From: Longirhabdus pacifica
GTDB taxonomy: Bacteria > Bacillota > Bacilli > Paenibacillales > DSM-105158
NCBI RefSeq assembly: GCF_004115085.1
Contig: NZ_QXJP01000021.1
Coordinates: 1-64,000, forward strand
Reading direction: 5' to 3'
DNA length: 64,000 bases
Made by a program: the position numbers and the translations under genes. Shown piece after piece: positions 9,792 through 23,002 of this stretch; within the stretch, counting starts at the first letter, position 1; every line of letters starts with the position of its first letter. The notes under the pieces were generated by a model, which worked only from the letters and a program-made list of their open reading frames with translations, was not told where the DNA came from and searched no databases.

Positions 9792-11672
9792 TTATATCAA
9801 CCTCCTTCCAGCAAATATGAGTAGTAATATTAACATGCCGATAACGGAGATTAATGCATAGACTTGCATTTGACCAGATTGTAATCTCATGCCCATTTTC
9901 CCGATTTGACGTGTAGTGGTAATACTTCCCTTCACCAAACCGCCAACGATAAATTCATCCCACAGTTGTAAAAATGCACCTAAACCTCTGACTGGTTTCA
10001 CGACGATGAGGTCATACAATTCATCGATGTAAAATTTACGGGCAAGTACCGTTTGCAGTCCATTTCCACTTTGTTCATGTAATGAAGAAGCTGTCTTATT
10101 CCTAAACATTTTATAACCTAAGCCAATGCCGAGTAATGCGACAACGTTAGAAATAATCAAAATAGACCAATGTATTTTTTCCTCCATCGTTTCCCCTACT
10201 AGCCATTCATTAAATGTACCGATACCAGGAATTGCTACCCAACCTGCACACACCGCTAATACAGCTAGTATGATTAAAGGTAGTGTCATCACCCATGGAG
10301 ATTCTTTCGGCGTATGACCACTTCTATTGTCACCCGTAAAGACGAGGAAAAATAGTCGAGACATATAGAAAGCAGTAAGGAACACTCCGATTAATGCGGC
10401 AGCGAAGAAGACAGGCTGATGTTCATAAGCTTGCGCTAATATCGCATCTTTGGACCAGAATCCAGATAGCGGAAAAATACCAGCTAAAGCTAACGTACCG
10501 ATAGCAAACGTCCACGTCGTTACTTTCATCGACTTGCCAATTCCACCCATTTTCAATATGTTTTGCTCATGATGAAGGGCGTAGATAATACTCCCAGCAC
10601 CAAGAAATAGTAACGCTTTGAAAAAAGCATGCGTGAATAAATGTAACATTGCAGCAGAATAAGCTGCCATCGTACCTAAACCAAGTGCAAGCATCATATA
10701 TCCTAACTGGCTGACAGTGGAGTACGCTAATATGCGCTTAATATCGTTTTGTGCGATAGCGATCAATGCCGCAAACAATGCAGTAAATGCACCGACAGTA
10801 CCAACAATGAGCAGTGCCGTTTCAGAAGCAAGGAAAATATCATACGTTTTTGCTACTAAAAATACACCAGCAGCTACCATCGTAGCAGCATGAATCAATG
10901 CACTGATTGGTGTAGGCCCTTCCATTGCATCAGGCAACCATGTGTGAAGCGGAAACTGACCCGATTTACCAACAGCTCCAACAAAAATAAGCAGCGCCAC
11001 TAACGTGACCATTCCATCACTGAAACCATGAGCATTTGTTTCAAAGGCATTATGTATAGCAGTAAAGCTCAACATATGTTCTGGCATGTACCAAAACAGT
11101 AAAATAACAGCGATGAATAAACCGATATCCCCAATTCGTGTTACGATAAACGCTTTTTTGGCAGCTGCCTTTGCTTCTTTCTTCTGATACCAAAAACCGA
11201 TCAATAAGAACGAACATAAACCGACTAACTCCCAAAAAATATACAATTGCAAGATGTTATCTGAAATGACTAGCATTAACATGGAAAACGTAAATAATGA
11301 TATGTAACTATAAAATACGGTCATGCGCTCATCATCCGCCATATACCCTTTGGAGAATACATTAACGAGCAAACTTACTACCGTAACGATAACGAGCATT
11401 AATACGTTCACATTGTTCACTTCGTATCCAAACGAAATAGAAAAATCACCAATATCTAACCAATTAAATACGGATGAAGTATAGCTTTGTGCTTCATTTT
11501 TCAATGTTTCCCCTAATAACAGCAATGCACTTACCGTTGCCAAAAGCATCGCGAAAATACTAATTGTACTCGCTATTCCTTTCATCTGCCTACCTAATAC
11601 GAGTAAGATGAGGAATGACACAAACGGAAAGAGGGGAATGATCCAAGCATAAGTTGATATTGTAAAGTCCAT
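9792..11672 (-). CDS. nuoL: NADH-quinone oxidoreductase subunit L
   Basis: Largest antiporter-like subunit of complex I, about 626 residues. The conserved FPLHTWLPDAMEGPTPISAL motif lies in the proton-antiporter core. The C-terminal region with the long lateral helix (about 540-600) is complete. ATG start with AGGAAAG upstream; an adjacent TTG one codon earlier is possible. Gene order K-L-M-N is standard. Confidence 0.96.
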   Translation of the reverse strand: MDFTISTYAWIIPLFPFVSFLILLVLGRQMKGIASTISIFAMLLATVSALLLLGETLKNEAQSYTSSVFNWLDIGDFSISFGYEVNNVNVLMLVIVTVVSLLVNVFSKGYMADDERMTVFYSYISLFTFSMLMLVISDNILQLYIFWELVGLCSFLLIGFWYQKKEAKAAAKKAFIVTRIGDIGLFIAVILLFWYMPEHMLSFTAIHNAFETNAHGFSDGMVTLVALLIFVGAVGKSGQFPLHTWLPDAMEGPTPISALIHAATMVAAGVFLVAKTYDIFLASETALLIVGTVGAFTALFAALIAIAQNDIKRILAYSTVSQLGYMMLALGLGTMAAYSAAMLHLFTHAFFKALLFLGAGSIIYALHHEQNILKMGGIGKSMKVTTWTFAIGTLALAGIFPLSGFWSKDAILAQAYEHQPVFFAAALIGVFLTAFYMSRLFFLVFTGDNRSGHTPKESPWVMTLPLIILAVLAVCAGWVAIPGIGTFNEWLVGETMEEKIHWSILIISNVVALLGIGLGYKMFRNKTASSLHEQSGNGLQTVLARKFYIDELYDLIVVKPVRGLGAFLQLWDEFIVGGLVKGSITTTRQIGKMGMRLQSGQMQVYALISVIGMLILLLIFAGRRLI

Positions 11673-11693
11673 CAAACTTTCCTGCCCTTCTTT

Positions 11694-12005
11694 CTACTTT
11701 TTTAAAACATCCATCTTTGTTACATCTGAAATACCTCTATTACGATACAGCATAATTAATATCGCTATACCCACTGCGACTTCCGCTGCGGCAACGGTCA
11801 TGGAGAATAATGAAAAAACGTGACCCGTTAACGAAGGGTTTATTCCATATTTGGAAAAAGCGATGATGTTAACATTCGCTGCATTCAGCATTAACTCTAT
11901 CGAAAGTAAAACAATAACAGCATTTTTTTTCGATAGCGCTCCATAAAGCCCGATACAGAACAAGGAAGCCGATAACAAAAGATATGAATTAAGCATTGGC
12001 TCCAT
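11694..12005 (-). CDS. nuoK: NADH-quinone oxidoreductase subunit K
   Basis: Small three-helix membrane subunit of complex I, 103 residues. The conserved glutamates in [13 protein letters not shown] and in [12 protein letters not shown] are present. The chosen ATG lies one base after the nuoJ stop, with AGGGG 7 bases upstream. An upstream in-frame TTG would overlap nuoJ and give a charged extension not typical of the family. Confidence 0.95.
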   Translation of the reverse strand: MEPMLNSYLLLSASLFCIGLYGALSKKNAVIVLLSIELMLNAANVNIIAFSKYGINPSLTGHVFSLFSMTVAAAEVAVGIAILIMLYRNRGISDVTKMDVLKK

Positions 12006-12006
12006 C

Positions 12007-12504
12007 CTACTTCCCCTCTCTCTTAGCAATAATGATAGCTCCTATTAAAGCAATGGTTAACAATATCGATACCAGCTCAAAAGGAATCACATACTGGCTA
12101 TAAATAAGCAACCCAATCTCTTTGGTCTGATCTTGCGCTATTTCCCTTGTAACAGCAGGAAAAGCACTCTGATTAATGACATAGTAAAATACTGCGAACA
12201 AGCCAACTACCCCTGCAAATAATGAAATGTGATAGAAGCGTCGCTTAGGCTCTTCTCGTTTCTCTTCATGTTTCGTCAATACGATACCGAAAATCATCAA
12301 TATCGTAATCGCCCCTGCATAAATAAGAATTTGTACAAAAGCCAAAAATTCTGCATGCAGCAATACATATATCCCTGCTAAGCTGAGAAAGGTGACGGCA
12401 GCGGAAGCTATCATATACATAATTCGCTCCATATTCAGCATCATAATCGCTCCGCCAATGGCTGTGACAGAAAACAACATAAAAAAGATAAACTGTCCGC
12501 TCAA
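12007..12504 (-). CDS. nuoJ: NADH-quinone oxidoreductase subunit J
   Basis: Membrane subunit of complex I, 165 residues with five predicted helices. The conserved helix 3 segment around [20 protein letters not shown], including its Tyr, is present. Start is TTG, one base after the nuoI stop, with AGGAG 9 bases upstream. Confidence 0.95.
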   Translation of the reverse strand: MSGQFIFFMLFSVTAIGGAIMMLNMERIMYMIASAAVTFLSLAGIYVLLHAEFLAFVQILIYAGAITILMIFGIVLTKHEEKREEPKRRFYHISLFAGVVGLFAVFYYVINQSAFPAVTREIAQDQTKEIGLLIYSQYVIPFELVSILLTIALIGAIIIAKREGK

Positions 12505-12505
12505 C

Positions 12506-12988
12506 TTACTTCACTCCTTCCTCTTTCGTTGCTTTCGGCTTTGGCTTCGGTTTTGCTTTCGGTTGTAAATTCGTACTGTTTTCCGATCTAACTAACGTAT
12601 TGTTATTTTCCAGCCAATGAAGATCTTTGAACAAATCGTCTCGACTATACGTTGCTAATTCAAAATTATTGGTCATCACGATAGCTTCTGTGGGACATAC
12701 TTCCGTACATAAATCACACAAAATGCAAATTTCAAAGTTAATATCGTACGTATCAATAATTTTCACTTTTTTCTCAGAGTTAGGGTCTTGTTTACCGACC
12801 AATGTAATACAATCTGTAGGACATACGCGAGCACATTGATTACATACGATACATTTATCAGGCTCAAAATGCTGTACCCCTCGAAAGCGGTCCGGCATAT
12901 TCATAGGAACATCAGGATAAGCATACGTCACTTTCTTCTTCGTAATATTTTTAAATGTCACCCCTAGACCTTTTACGATGCCTTTCAA
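12506..12988 (-). CDS. nuoI: NADH-quinone oxidoreductase subunit I (two 4Fe-4S clusters)
   Basis: Ferredoxin-like peripheral-arm subunit carrying clusters N6a and N6b, which pass electrons toward NuoB. Two complete motifs are seen: Cys46, 49, 52 and Cys56 followed by Pro, and Cys88, 91, 94 and Cys98 followed by Pro. The C-terminus ends in a Lys-Pro repeat (KPKPKPK) beyond the conserved domain. Start is TTG, with AGGTG about 9 bases upstream. In enzymes lacking NuoEFG, this edge of the arm is where an electron donor would dock. Confidence 0.95.
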   Translation of the reverse strand: MKGIVKGLGVTFKNITKKKVTYAYPDVPMNMPDRFRGVQHFEPDKCIVCNQCARVCPTDCITLVGKQDPNSEKKVKIIDTYDINFEICILCDLCTEVCPTEAIVMTNNFELATYSRDDLFKDLHWLENNNTLVRSENSTNLQPKAKPKPKPKATKEEGVK

Positions 12989-13013
12989 AATATATCACCT
13001 CACTTTTCTCCTT

Positions 13014-14018
13014 TTATTTTAACAACTCTAATACGATCGCCGTAACAAAAATATTAACCAAAGATAATGGAAGCAGCACTTTCCATCCTAGTCCCATTAA
13101 GTGATCGACTCTTAATCTTGGCATCGTTGCTCTTATCCAAAACAAGAAGAATACGATGGAACAAAATTTTATAATAAACCAAATCAGTCCAGGTATAAAA
13201 GATAAGAAAGCAAACGGAGCATGCCACCCTCCTAAAAATAAGACAGTCGTCAACCCAGCTATGGCATAAATATAAACATACTCTGATAACATATAAAAGG
13301 CAAAACGAAAACCGCTGTATTCAACATGGTAACCAGCGATAAGTTCAGATTCGGCCTCAGGCAAGTCAAATGGTGTACGATTCAATTCTGCAACAGCCGC
13401 AATTATAAATATACCAAAAGCAACGATTTGAGGGAAGATATTCCACGACCAAAATCCACCTGCTTGACCTTCTACAATCTGAATCATATTTAAACTGCCT
13501 GTCATTAAAATAACACCTACCATAGAAATGACAAGTGGAATTTCATAACTAATCATTTGGGCAACCGAACGCATGCCACCTAGCAATGCATACTTGTTGT
13601 TGGATGCCCATCCTCCCATTAAAATACCAATCGTACTAATGCCAGATAAGGCAACGTAGTACAACAGGCCAACATTCAAGTTAGCAAAATAAAGGTTTTC
13701 TGTATACGGAATAACCGCCAACACGACGAATGCAGGGATGAAAGAGATAATCGGCCCTAATTTGAAAACCGTTTTGTCCGCATTGTTTGGGATGGTATCT
13801 TCTTTAATTAATAATTTAAACACATCTGCGACGGTTTGCAATAGACCAAATGGACCTGTTCGATTTGGACCTTGACGTAATTGAATCCAGCCGATGACTT
13901 TTCGCTCAAAATAAATGCCATATGTCACAAAAACAAGTACGATCAAGAGTAGTGCCGCCGTTGCAAGGGTGACTAGCGAAACGCTACCTATAGATAGCTG
14001 TTCTATCATATTATCCAT
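13014..14018 (-). CDS. nuoH: NADH-quinone oxidoreductase subunit H
   Basis: Membrane subunit next to the quinone site, linking peripheral and membrane arms; 334 residues and about eight helices. The conserved ERKVIGWIQLRQGPNR segment and the acidic loop segment AELNRTPFDLPEAESELIAG are both present. The ATG overlaps the nuoD stop codon by one base (TAATG), a sign of translational coupling. Confidence 0.97.
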   Translation of the reverse strand: MDNMIEQLSIGSVSLVTLATAALLLIVLVFVTYGIYFERKVIGWIQLRQGPNRTGPFGLLQTVADVFKLLIKEDTIPNNADKTVFKLGPIISFIPAFVVLAVIPYTENLYFANLNVGLLYYVALSGISTIGILMGGWASNNKYALLGGMRSVAQMISYEIPLVISMVGVILMTGSLNMIQIVEGQAGGFWSWNIFPQIVAFGIFIIAAVAELNRTPFDLPEAESELIAGYHVEYSGFRFAFYMLSEYVYIYAIAGLTTVLFLGGWHAPFAFLSFIPGLIWFIIKFCSIVFFLFWIRATMPRLRVDHLMGLGWKVLLPLSLVNIFVTAIVLELLK

Positions 14019-15121
14019 TAACAGTCGACCTCCCCTAGCACAATATCTATTCCTCCGAATATGGTGACTAGATTGGTCATTGTTTCGCCGATTAATAGTT
14101 CTGGTAGAATTTGAAGGTTAACAAAGGAAGGTCTTCTAAACTTAAGTCGGTAAGGTTCTGCTTTTCCTTTTGATACGATATGACACCCAATTTCCCCACG
14201 CGGAGATTCAATACGAGAATATACTTCTCCAGCTGGTGGACGAATGACTCTCGGTACTTTCGCCATAATCTTTCCTTCTTCAGGAAACTGTGCTACGGCC
14301 TGTTCAACAATGGACAGACTTTGTTTCATTTCTTCTATGCGTAAACGGTATCTTGCAAAACAGTCTCCATCGGTAGACGTTGGCACGTCAAAATCAAATT
14401 GTTCGTATAAGCTGTATGGCTCTTGTTTACGCAGGTCCCAATCTATTCCTGTGCTTCGTAAATTGACGCCACTAAGCCCATAGTTTATCGCTGTTTGTGA
14501 ATCATATTTCCCTATATCTTTTACACGGGATAAAAATATTTCATTCCCCGTCACTAATTTCTCGTATTCCTCGATTTGTTTTCGCATATATGGAATAAAT
14601 TCTTTTACTTTATCAATCCAACCTGGAGGTGCATCCCATTTCACACCACCAACACGCATATAAAAATAAGTTAAGCGCGCTCCACATAACTCATTAAATA
14701 GTTCCACTATTTTTTCTCTATCACGAAAAGCATAAAGAAACGGACTCATGGCCCCAATATCTAATAAATACGTACCCCACCAAACGAGATGACTAGCCAC
14801 ACGATTTAATTCCATGACGATGACACGTAAATATTCAGCCTTTTCAGGAATCTCTAATTTCATTAAGGTTTCCACGGCATGACATAACACATAATTATTC
14901 GTCATTGCAGACAAGTAGTCCATACGATCTGTATACGGAATAATTTGAGTATAACTTAAATTCTCTGCGAGTTTTTCCGTTCCACGATGTAAATATCCAA
15001 TTACAGGAGTTGCTTCTGTAATCACTTCACCATCTAACTTGACGACGAGACGAAAAACACCATGTGTACTAGGATGTTGTGGACCTACATTGACTAACAA
15101 TTCTTCTGTACGTATGCTCAA
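14018..15121 (-). CDS. nuoD: NADH-quinone oxidoreductase subunit D
   Basis: 49-kDa-type subunit forming part of the quinone-binding pocket; 367 residues, full length. GPQHPSTHGVFRL at the N-terminus and ESPRGEIGCHIVS near residue 298 are family hallmarks, and the quinone-site His in PSTHG is present. Start is TTG with GGAGG 11 bases upstream, inside the end of nuoC. Confidence 0.96.
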   Translation of the reverse strand: MSIRTEELLVNVGPQHPSTHGVFRLVVKLDGEVITEATPVIGYLHRGTEKLAENLSYTQIIPYTDRMDYLSAMTNNYVLCHAVETLMKLEIPEKAEYLRVIVMELNRVASHLVWWGTYLLDIGAMSPFLYAFRDREKIVELFNELCGARLTYFYMRVGGVKWDAPPGWIDKVKEFIPYMRKQIEEYEKLVTGNEIFLSRVKDIGKYDSQTAINYGLSGVNLRSTGIDWDLRKQEPYSLYEQFDFDVPTSTDGDCFARYRLRIEEMKQSLSIVEQAVAQFPEEGKIMAKVPRVIRPPAGEVYSRIESPRGEIGCHIVSKGKAEPYRLKFRRPSFVNLQILPELLIGETMTNLVTIFGGIDIVLGEVDC

Positions 15122-15127
15122 CGTTGA

Positions 15128-15790
15128 CTACACCTCCGGATCCGCTGCTTCATAGTCCTTGCGAAGCGGATGACCTACCCAGTCATCTGGCATCATAATT
15201 CGCTTCATGTTGGGATGCCCTGTAAATGTAATGCCTAGTAAATCGTAAATTTCACGTTCATTCCAATCTGCTGTTTTCCATAGGGAAGTCAAAGATGGCA
15301 CAACAGGTTGATCTCTATCCGTCTTCACTTTGATTACATAGTGATGTTTCAGTTCCATCGATACAAATTGATATACAACTTCTAAGTGTGTCTCATAATC
15401 GACGCCGCTAACATTACGTAAATAGTTTAGCTTTAACTGTTCATCGGATAGTAGTATCGCAGCACAAGCTAACAGATGATCCGAGTGAACCGTAACGACG
15501 GGGACATGATGATCTAATTCATTGATATAAGCATCGACTACCGCATCTTCTGATACTTGCCCTTTAAATAAAGCAACGAGTTTATCCAATTTATCTTGAT
15601 TAGGCAATGGAGCTGCCTCTTCTTCCTCTTGTGCATCCTTTTCCCTTTCTGACGATGATGAAGAAGCTTTTTTTTCCTCTGCTGTATCTTTTTTGACTTC
15701 TTTTTTAATTTCTTTTTCTTCTTTCTTTTCAGTTTCTTTTTTAATTTCTTTTTCTTCTTTCTTTTCTATTTCCTTTTCACGGTCACTCAC
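15128..15790 (-). CDS. nuoC: NADH-quinone oxidoreductase subunit C with Lys/Glu-rich N-terminal extension
   Basis: 30-kDa-type subunit of the peripheral arm. The conserved C-terminal half contains [19 protein letters not shown] and the RKDYE end. The first 75 or so residues are a highly charged, repetitive extension (units like [10 protein letters not shown], then a serine run and acidic stretch) with no family match; it is likely disordered or helical. Start is GTG overlapping the nuoB stop (GTGA), with AAGGTGA upstream. The extension is encoded by a purine-rich tract unlike the neighbouring coding sequence. Confidence 0.95.
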   Translation of the reverse strand: MSDREKEIEKKEEKEIKKETEKKEEKEIKKEVKKDTAEEKKASSSSSEREKDAQEEEEAAPLPNQDKLDKLVALFKGQVSEDAVVDAYINELDHHVPVVTVHSDHLLACAAILLSDEQLKLNYLRNVSGVDYETHLEVVYQFVSMELKHHYVIKVKTDRDQPVVPSLTSLWKTADWNEREIYDLLGITFTGHPNMKRIMMPDDWVGHPLRKDYEAADPEV

Positions 15791-16305
15791 AGATCTGTCA
15801 CCTTCTTTCCTGTCTTGGCCTCATATTTGATCTTTTCTTGTAGTTTATTGATGCCATAAATCAATGCTGCAGGATTAGGCGGACAGCCCGGTATATAGAC
15901 GTCAACAGGAACGATTTGATCCACTCCTTTTACAACGGCATAAGATTTTACATAAGGACCTCCTGCCGTCGCACACGAGCCCATTGCAATGACCCATTTT
16001 GGTTCTGGCATTTGATCGTACAATCTTCTTAAAATAGGTGCCATTTTCTTGGTCACCGTTCCGGATACTATCATGACATCCGATTGTCGAGGTGAATTTC
16101 GAAACATCACACCAAATCGGTCTAAATCATAATGTGCTCCACCTGTACCCATCATTTCAATGGCACAGCAAGCTAAACCAAATGTCAACGGCCAAAGCGA
16201 ATTGCTTCTAGCCCATGCTTTCATCTGATCTAATGTTCCTAATATCACGTTACGTTCAAGTTCTTGTTGTTCAACTGGCGTAAAAGACGTTAAATCGAAT
16301 CCCAT
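15787..16305 (-). CDS. nuoB: NADH-quinone oxidoreductase subunit B (cluster N2)
   Basis: Carries the terminal 4Fe-4S cluster N2 that reduces quinone. Ligands visible: tandem Cys46-Cys47 ([10 protein letters not shown]), Cys111 (GSCATAGGP) and Cys141 (PGCPPNP). 172 residues, standard length. ATG start with GAAGG upstream; overlaps the end of nuoA by 16 bases. Confidence 0.97.
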   Translation of the reverse strand: MGFDLTSFTPVEQQELERNVILGTLDQMKAWARSNSLWPLTFGLACCAIEMMGTGGAHYDLDRFGVMFRNSPRQSDVMIVSGTVTKKMAPILRRLYDQMPEPKWVIAMGSCATAGGPYVKSYAVVKGVDQIVPVDVYIPGCPPNPAALIYGINKLQEKIKYEAKTGKKVTDL

Positions 16306-16661
16306 TCAAACACCTTCTTCTTCCAAGCATATATTAGACCCACTACTAATAAAGAGACAAAAATAAGCATCTCTATTAACGCGAATAATCCTAGTTCTTG
16401 ATAAGCAACAGCCCAAGGGTATAAGAAAACTGTTTCTACATCAAAAATAACAAACAAAAGCGCGAACATGTAATATCTCACATTGAACTGAACTTGAGAT
16501 AACCCTACAGGTTCATTTCCACTCTCATAGGTGGTTTGCTTCTCTTTAGTCGGGGCCTTTGGTCTCAGTAATTTACCTGCCGTCAATGCTCCGAAAGGAA
16601 GCGCTATTCCAATAATAATGAATATTGCAACAATAATATATTGATTAAAATATTGTTCCAA
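16290..16661 (-). CDS. nuoA: NADH-quinone oxidoreductase subunit A
   Basis: Small membrane subunit, 123 residues with three helices. The conserved YESGNEPVG motif and [15 protein letters not shown] segment are present. Start chosen is TTG, because AAAGGAGGG lies 9 bases upstream. A longer frame reaching 16730 would add residues not seen in the family and has no such site. First gene of an 11-gene operon without nuoE, nuoF or nuoG, as in other bacilli with complex I. The electron donor is therefore not NADH through NuoF and is unknown here. Confidence 0.93.
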   Translation of the reverse strand: MEQYFNQYIIVAIFIIIGIALPFGALTAGKLLRPKAPTKEKQTTYESGNEPVGLSQVQFNVRYYMFALLFVIFDVETVFLYPWAVAYQELGLFALIEMLIFVSLLVVGLIYAWKKKVFEWDSI

Positions 16662-16760
16662 GCTATGTCTCCCTCCTTTGATGATAAAACGATGTACAAA
16701 CATGCTAATAAAACCGATGTACTCGGTCATAGAATGTACTTGTTTTCGTGCCCCTTTTAC

Positions 16761-16887
16761 ATAAGTTGAGTGAACTTATTCAACCAACTTGTTACCACTA
16801 ATCATAAGATGGAGAAATCTACTTCAACCTTTACGACTGCCTACTGCGGCGTAAACTTGGTTCTCACTAATTCTTCCATCTTATTTA
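16761..16887. repeat. Diverged inverted copy of the 126-bp repeat
   Basis: Aligned with the reverse complement of the 2706-3016 unit, it keeps the ATAAGTTG...CAACTTGT hairpin, the ATAAGATGGAGAAAT arm, the central CTTTACG...GGCGTAAA stretch and the final TCTTCCATCTT arm. It lies about 100 bases upstream of nuoA, in the 660-base gap between nuoA and atpC. The rest of that gap is AT-rich sequence without a visible gene, plus the atp terminator. Confidence 0.8.
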
Positions 16888-17266
16888 TTACTTTTTCTTA
16901 TGAACAAAAGCATAGTTGCTTATAATTAAACCCTTCACTATTATATCAAATCTATTCCAATTTAGTCCATGTGAAAATGCTTACAAAGCAATATTTAGTA
17001 AAAATACTTTGTCATAATAAAGTTTCTCCTTTTATTTATCGGTCAACAGATGATAATGAATGAATATATGGCATTACTTTTACAATAGCTTAAATTATCT
17101 TACTTTTTAATTAGTAGGCTTCTCATAAGACATAAAGTAAATGGATACGTAAGTTAACATACAAAGAAGAAGATAGTACATAAATTGAATATGAAAAAAG
17201 TGATTTCCTATATAAGATAATTGAACTTGTTTCTTGAACTTATATAATAAGTTCATATTTTTATAC

Positions 17267-17297
17267 AAAAAAACTAGCAATATCACATTGCTAGTTT
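17267..17297 (-). terminator. Rho-independent terminator of the atp operon
   Basis: An 11-bp stem (AAACTAGCAAT with ATTGCTAGTTT), loop of 5, followed by seven Ts on the minus strand, starting 26 bases after the atpC stop. Confidence 0.92.
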
Positions 17298-17322
17298 AAA
17301 GTTTTGTTCTATGGATCTTGCT

Positions 17323-17727
17323 TTAGTATCTTTTTCTTGCAGTGTCAATACGCATGAGTGACTTTTGTAATGCAATTTCTGCACGTAATAAGTCCGTATC
17401 ACTGCTTTTGCTTTTCATTCTTTCTTCGGCGCGCTTTTTCGCCTTTTCTGCACGCTCTAAATCTATTTCTCCGCCTACTTCAGCTATTTCTGCTAAAATA
17501 ACGACTTTATCTTTTCCTACTTCCATAAAACCGCCATGTACAGCAATGACTTCTTCTTCATTGCCAAACTTTACGCGTACAGGAGCAATTTTAAGTGGGG
17601 TTACCATCGGTATATGCTTTGGCAAAATACCAAGCTCCCCTTCCACACCTTTTACTAAGACCATATTCACTTCACGTTCATAAACCTTACGCTCAGGTGT
17701 GACAATTTCCAATAAGAGTGTACTCAT
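17323..17727 (-). CDS. atpC: ATP synthase F1 epsilon subunit
   Basis: Central-stalk subunit that modulates ATPase activity; 134 residues. N-terminal beta-sandwich (EIVTPERKVY, GELGILPKHIPMVTPL) followed by the C-terminal two-helix domain with ERAEKAKKRAEERM. Last gene of the atp operon. Confidence 0.96.
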   Translation of the reverse strand: MSTLLLEIVTPERKVYEREVNMVLVKGVEGELGILPKHIPMVTPLKIAPVRVKFGNEEEVIAVHGGFMEVGKDKVVILAEIAEVGGEIDLERAEKAKKRAEERMKSKSSDTDLLRAEIALQKSLMRIDTARKRY

Positions 17728-17753
17728 TTGTCATGACCTCCTACACTCATTCA

Positions 17754-19172
<1,419 letters not shown>

Positions 19173-19199
19173 TTAAAAATTCTACGGTACCAACAAGCA

Positions 19200-20072
19200 C
19201 TAGCTTGTTGCATTTGCTCCAGCAACAATCTCCGTAATTTCTTGCGTAATTGCTGCCTGACGAGCGCGGTTATATTGCAACTCTAAGTCACCAATAATTT
19301 CCGTCGCATTTTTCGTTGCATTACCCATCGCTGTCATTCTCGCACCAAACTCACTTGCCTTGGCGTTCAATACCGCACTGTAAATGAGTGTTTCTGCATA
19401 CTTTGGTAAAAGGACTTCCAACACTCCTTCTGCAGAAGGTTCGTATTCATAACTAGCGCTAGGACTTGACGTTTTTTCTAACGTTGTATTGGACAACGGT
19501 AAAATTTGTTTATCCGTTGGAATTTGTGTGACTGCATTAATGAACTCATTGTATACGATAACAAGTTCATCATAATTACCTTTGGCAAAGTTATCGACTG
19601 CCGCTGAGGCAATAAATTTAATATCCGCGAACTCAGGTGAGTCGGACAAACCAATTACTTCATCCAAAATTGGAATGCCACGCTTCTTTAAGAAATCTCG
19701 ACCTTTTCTACCGATAACAAACACGGTGTACTCTTCTTTTGACTGATGCTTTTCATCCAGTATTTGCACTAACTTACGAAGCAAATTACTGTTGTAGCCC
19801 CCAGCCAAACCTCTATCGGAAGTGATTACTAAATACCCCGTACGCTTAATTTCACGTGTTTCTAGCATCGGATGATTCACACCATTACCACACTGCGCAA
19901 CGTTGTTAATAACCTCTTTGATTTTCGCCGCATAAGGTTTGGAAGAATCTGCTGCCGTCTGTGCTTTTCTTAGCTTAGATGCAGCGACCATCTCCATCGC
20001 CTTCGTTATTTTCTTCGTACTCTGTTTACTCTTAATTTGCCTTTTAATATCGAGTATTCCTGCTGCTGCCAA
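19200..20072 (-). CDS. atpG: ATP synthase F1 gamma subunit
   Basis: Rotor shaft, 290 residues. The N-terminal helix (DIKRQIKSKQSTKKITKAMEM, split over residues 8-28) and the C-terminal helix around NATKNATEIIGDLELQYNRA match the family. Start is TTG with AAAGGTGG 9 bases upstream. Confidence 0.97.
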   Translation of the reverse strand: MAAAGILDIKRQIKSKQSTKKITKAMEMVAASKLRKAQTAADSSKPYAAKIKEVINNVAQCGNGVNHPMLETREIKRTGYLVITSDRGLAGGYNSNLLRKLVQILDEKHQSKEEYTVFVIGRKGRDFLKKRGIPILDEVIGLSDSPEFADIKFIASAAVDNFAKGNYDELVIVYNEFINAVTQIPTDKQILPLSNTTLEKTSSPSASYEYEPSAEGVLEVLLPKYAETLIYSAVLNAKASEFGARMTAMGNATKNATEIIGDLELQYNRARQAAITQEITEIVAGANATS

Positions 20073-20117
20073 TTGGTTTCACCACCTTTACTCTAACAGC
20101 CATAACACTGATAGAAG

Positions 20118-21638
<1,521 letters not shown>

Positions 21639-21659
21639 TCACCCCTTACTACATGCTTA

Positions 21660-22193
21660 TTAAGTTGCTAATGTTCGCTCTAACTTCGTTAACTTACCAG
21701 CTAAACTTCCATCATATAAACGATCACCGATGCGCACTTTGATACCGCCTAATAAACTAGCATCGATCTTCGTGTTCACCGTGATTTGTTTTCCTGTCAG
21801 TTTGCTAAATGTAGCTGTAATTTGCTTTGCTTCCTCCGCGCTAAGTTCACGAGGTGTGAAGACAGTTGCCTGCTCTCTGCCTAGCGCTTCGTTGGCAGTG
21901 CGTACGTAATACTCTAGTAAAGATGGTAAAATATCTAAACGATTTCTCTCCATCATAAACAATAGCGTGTTTTTCAATACATCGGAAGCTTCACCTAAAC
22001 TACCAGCCAACACTTTGCTTTTGTCTTGGTTGGATACGTTTGGATGAAGTAAAAATCGAGAAATATGCTCCTCTTGTTCAAAAGCGTCCACAATCGCAGC
22101 AAGTTGTTGTCCTACTTCTTCCACTTGCTTTTTACTTTGTGCAACTTCAAACAACGCTTTCGCATATCTTTTCGCGACAATAACATTTTTCAT
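21660..22193 (-). CDS. atpH: ATP synthase F1 delta subunit
   Basis: Peripheral-stalk connector between F1 and the b subunits, 177 residues. The AKRYAKALFEVA start and the C-terminal signature VRIGDRLYDGSLAGKL are typical. ATG overlaps the atpF stop by one base. Confidence 0.95.
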   Translation of the reverse strand: MKNVIVAKRYAKALFEVAQSKKQVEEVGQQLAAIVDAFEQEEHISRFLLHPNVSNQDKSKVLAGSLGEASDVLKNTLLFMMERNRLDILPSLLEYYVRTANEALGREQATVFTPRELSAEEAKQITATFSKLTGKQITVNTKIDASLLGGIKVRIGDRLYDGSLAGKLTKLERTLAT

Positions 22194-22675
22194 TATTTGT
22201 CGCCTACCTTTGTCAAGTAGCTGTCAATCAACTGCTTTTGTGACTTTTCATCTACTTGCTTTTCAATAATTTTGGAAGCGATCAACACAGACATCGCACT
22301 CACTTGATTTTTCAATTGAGCAACAGCCTTGTTCTTTTCGCTTTCAATTTCAGCGATTGCCGCTTCTTTCATGCGATCCGCTTCTTCTTTCGCCTTCGCA
22401 ACGATATCGTCGGCTTGGCTTGTGCTCGTCTTACGAGCTTGTTCTATAATTTCAAATGCTTCTTTACGAGCATCGTCAATCGCTTTTTTCTGATCAGTTA
22501 AAAACTGCTCAGCGTCTGTACGACTTTTCTCCGCTTGCTTTATTTCATTCTGTACGTGTTCTTTACGTTTTTCCATTACGCTAAATAATGGCCCAAATGC
22601 ATACCTGTGTAACAAGAAATACAAAATACCAAAGGCAATTATAGCTACAAAAGTATTAGAAGGTACAAATTCCAA
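22193..22675 (-). CDS. atpF: ATP synthase Fo b subunit
   Basis: Stator stalk: one N-terminal membrane helix (about 8-25) and a long charged coiled coil to the C-terminus; 160 residues. Start is TTG with GGAG 9 bases upstream. It sits between atpE and atpH as expected. Confidence 0.95.
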   Translation of the reverse strand: MEFVPSNTFVAIIAFGILYFLLHRYAFGPLFSVMEKRKEHVQNEIKQAEKSRTDAEQFLTDQKKAIDDARKEAFEIIEQARKTSTSQADDIVAKAKEEADRMKEAAIAEIESEKNKAVAQLKNQVSAMSVLIASKIIEKQVDEKSQKQLIDSYLTKVGDK

Positions 22676-22765
22676 TCCAAGTCACTCCTTTCTCGTATCC
22701 AGTACTAAAACGTTGGCGAAGAGGCTGTGCCATCCCCGCCAACAAAATAACAAAGGTATAACGAA

Positions 22766-23002
<237 letters not shown>

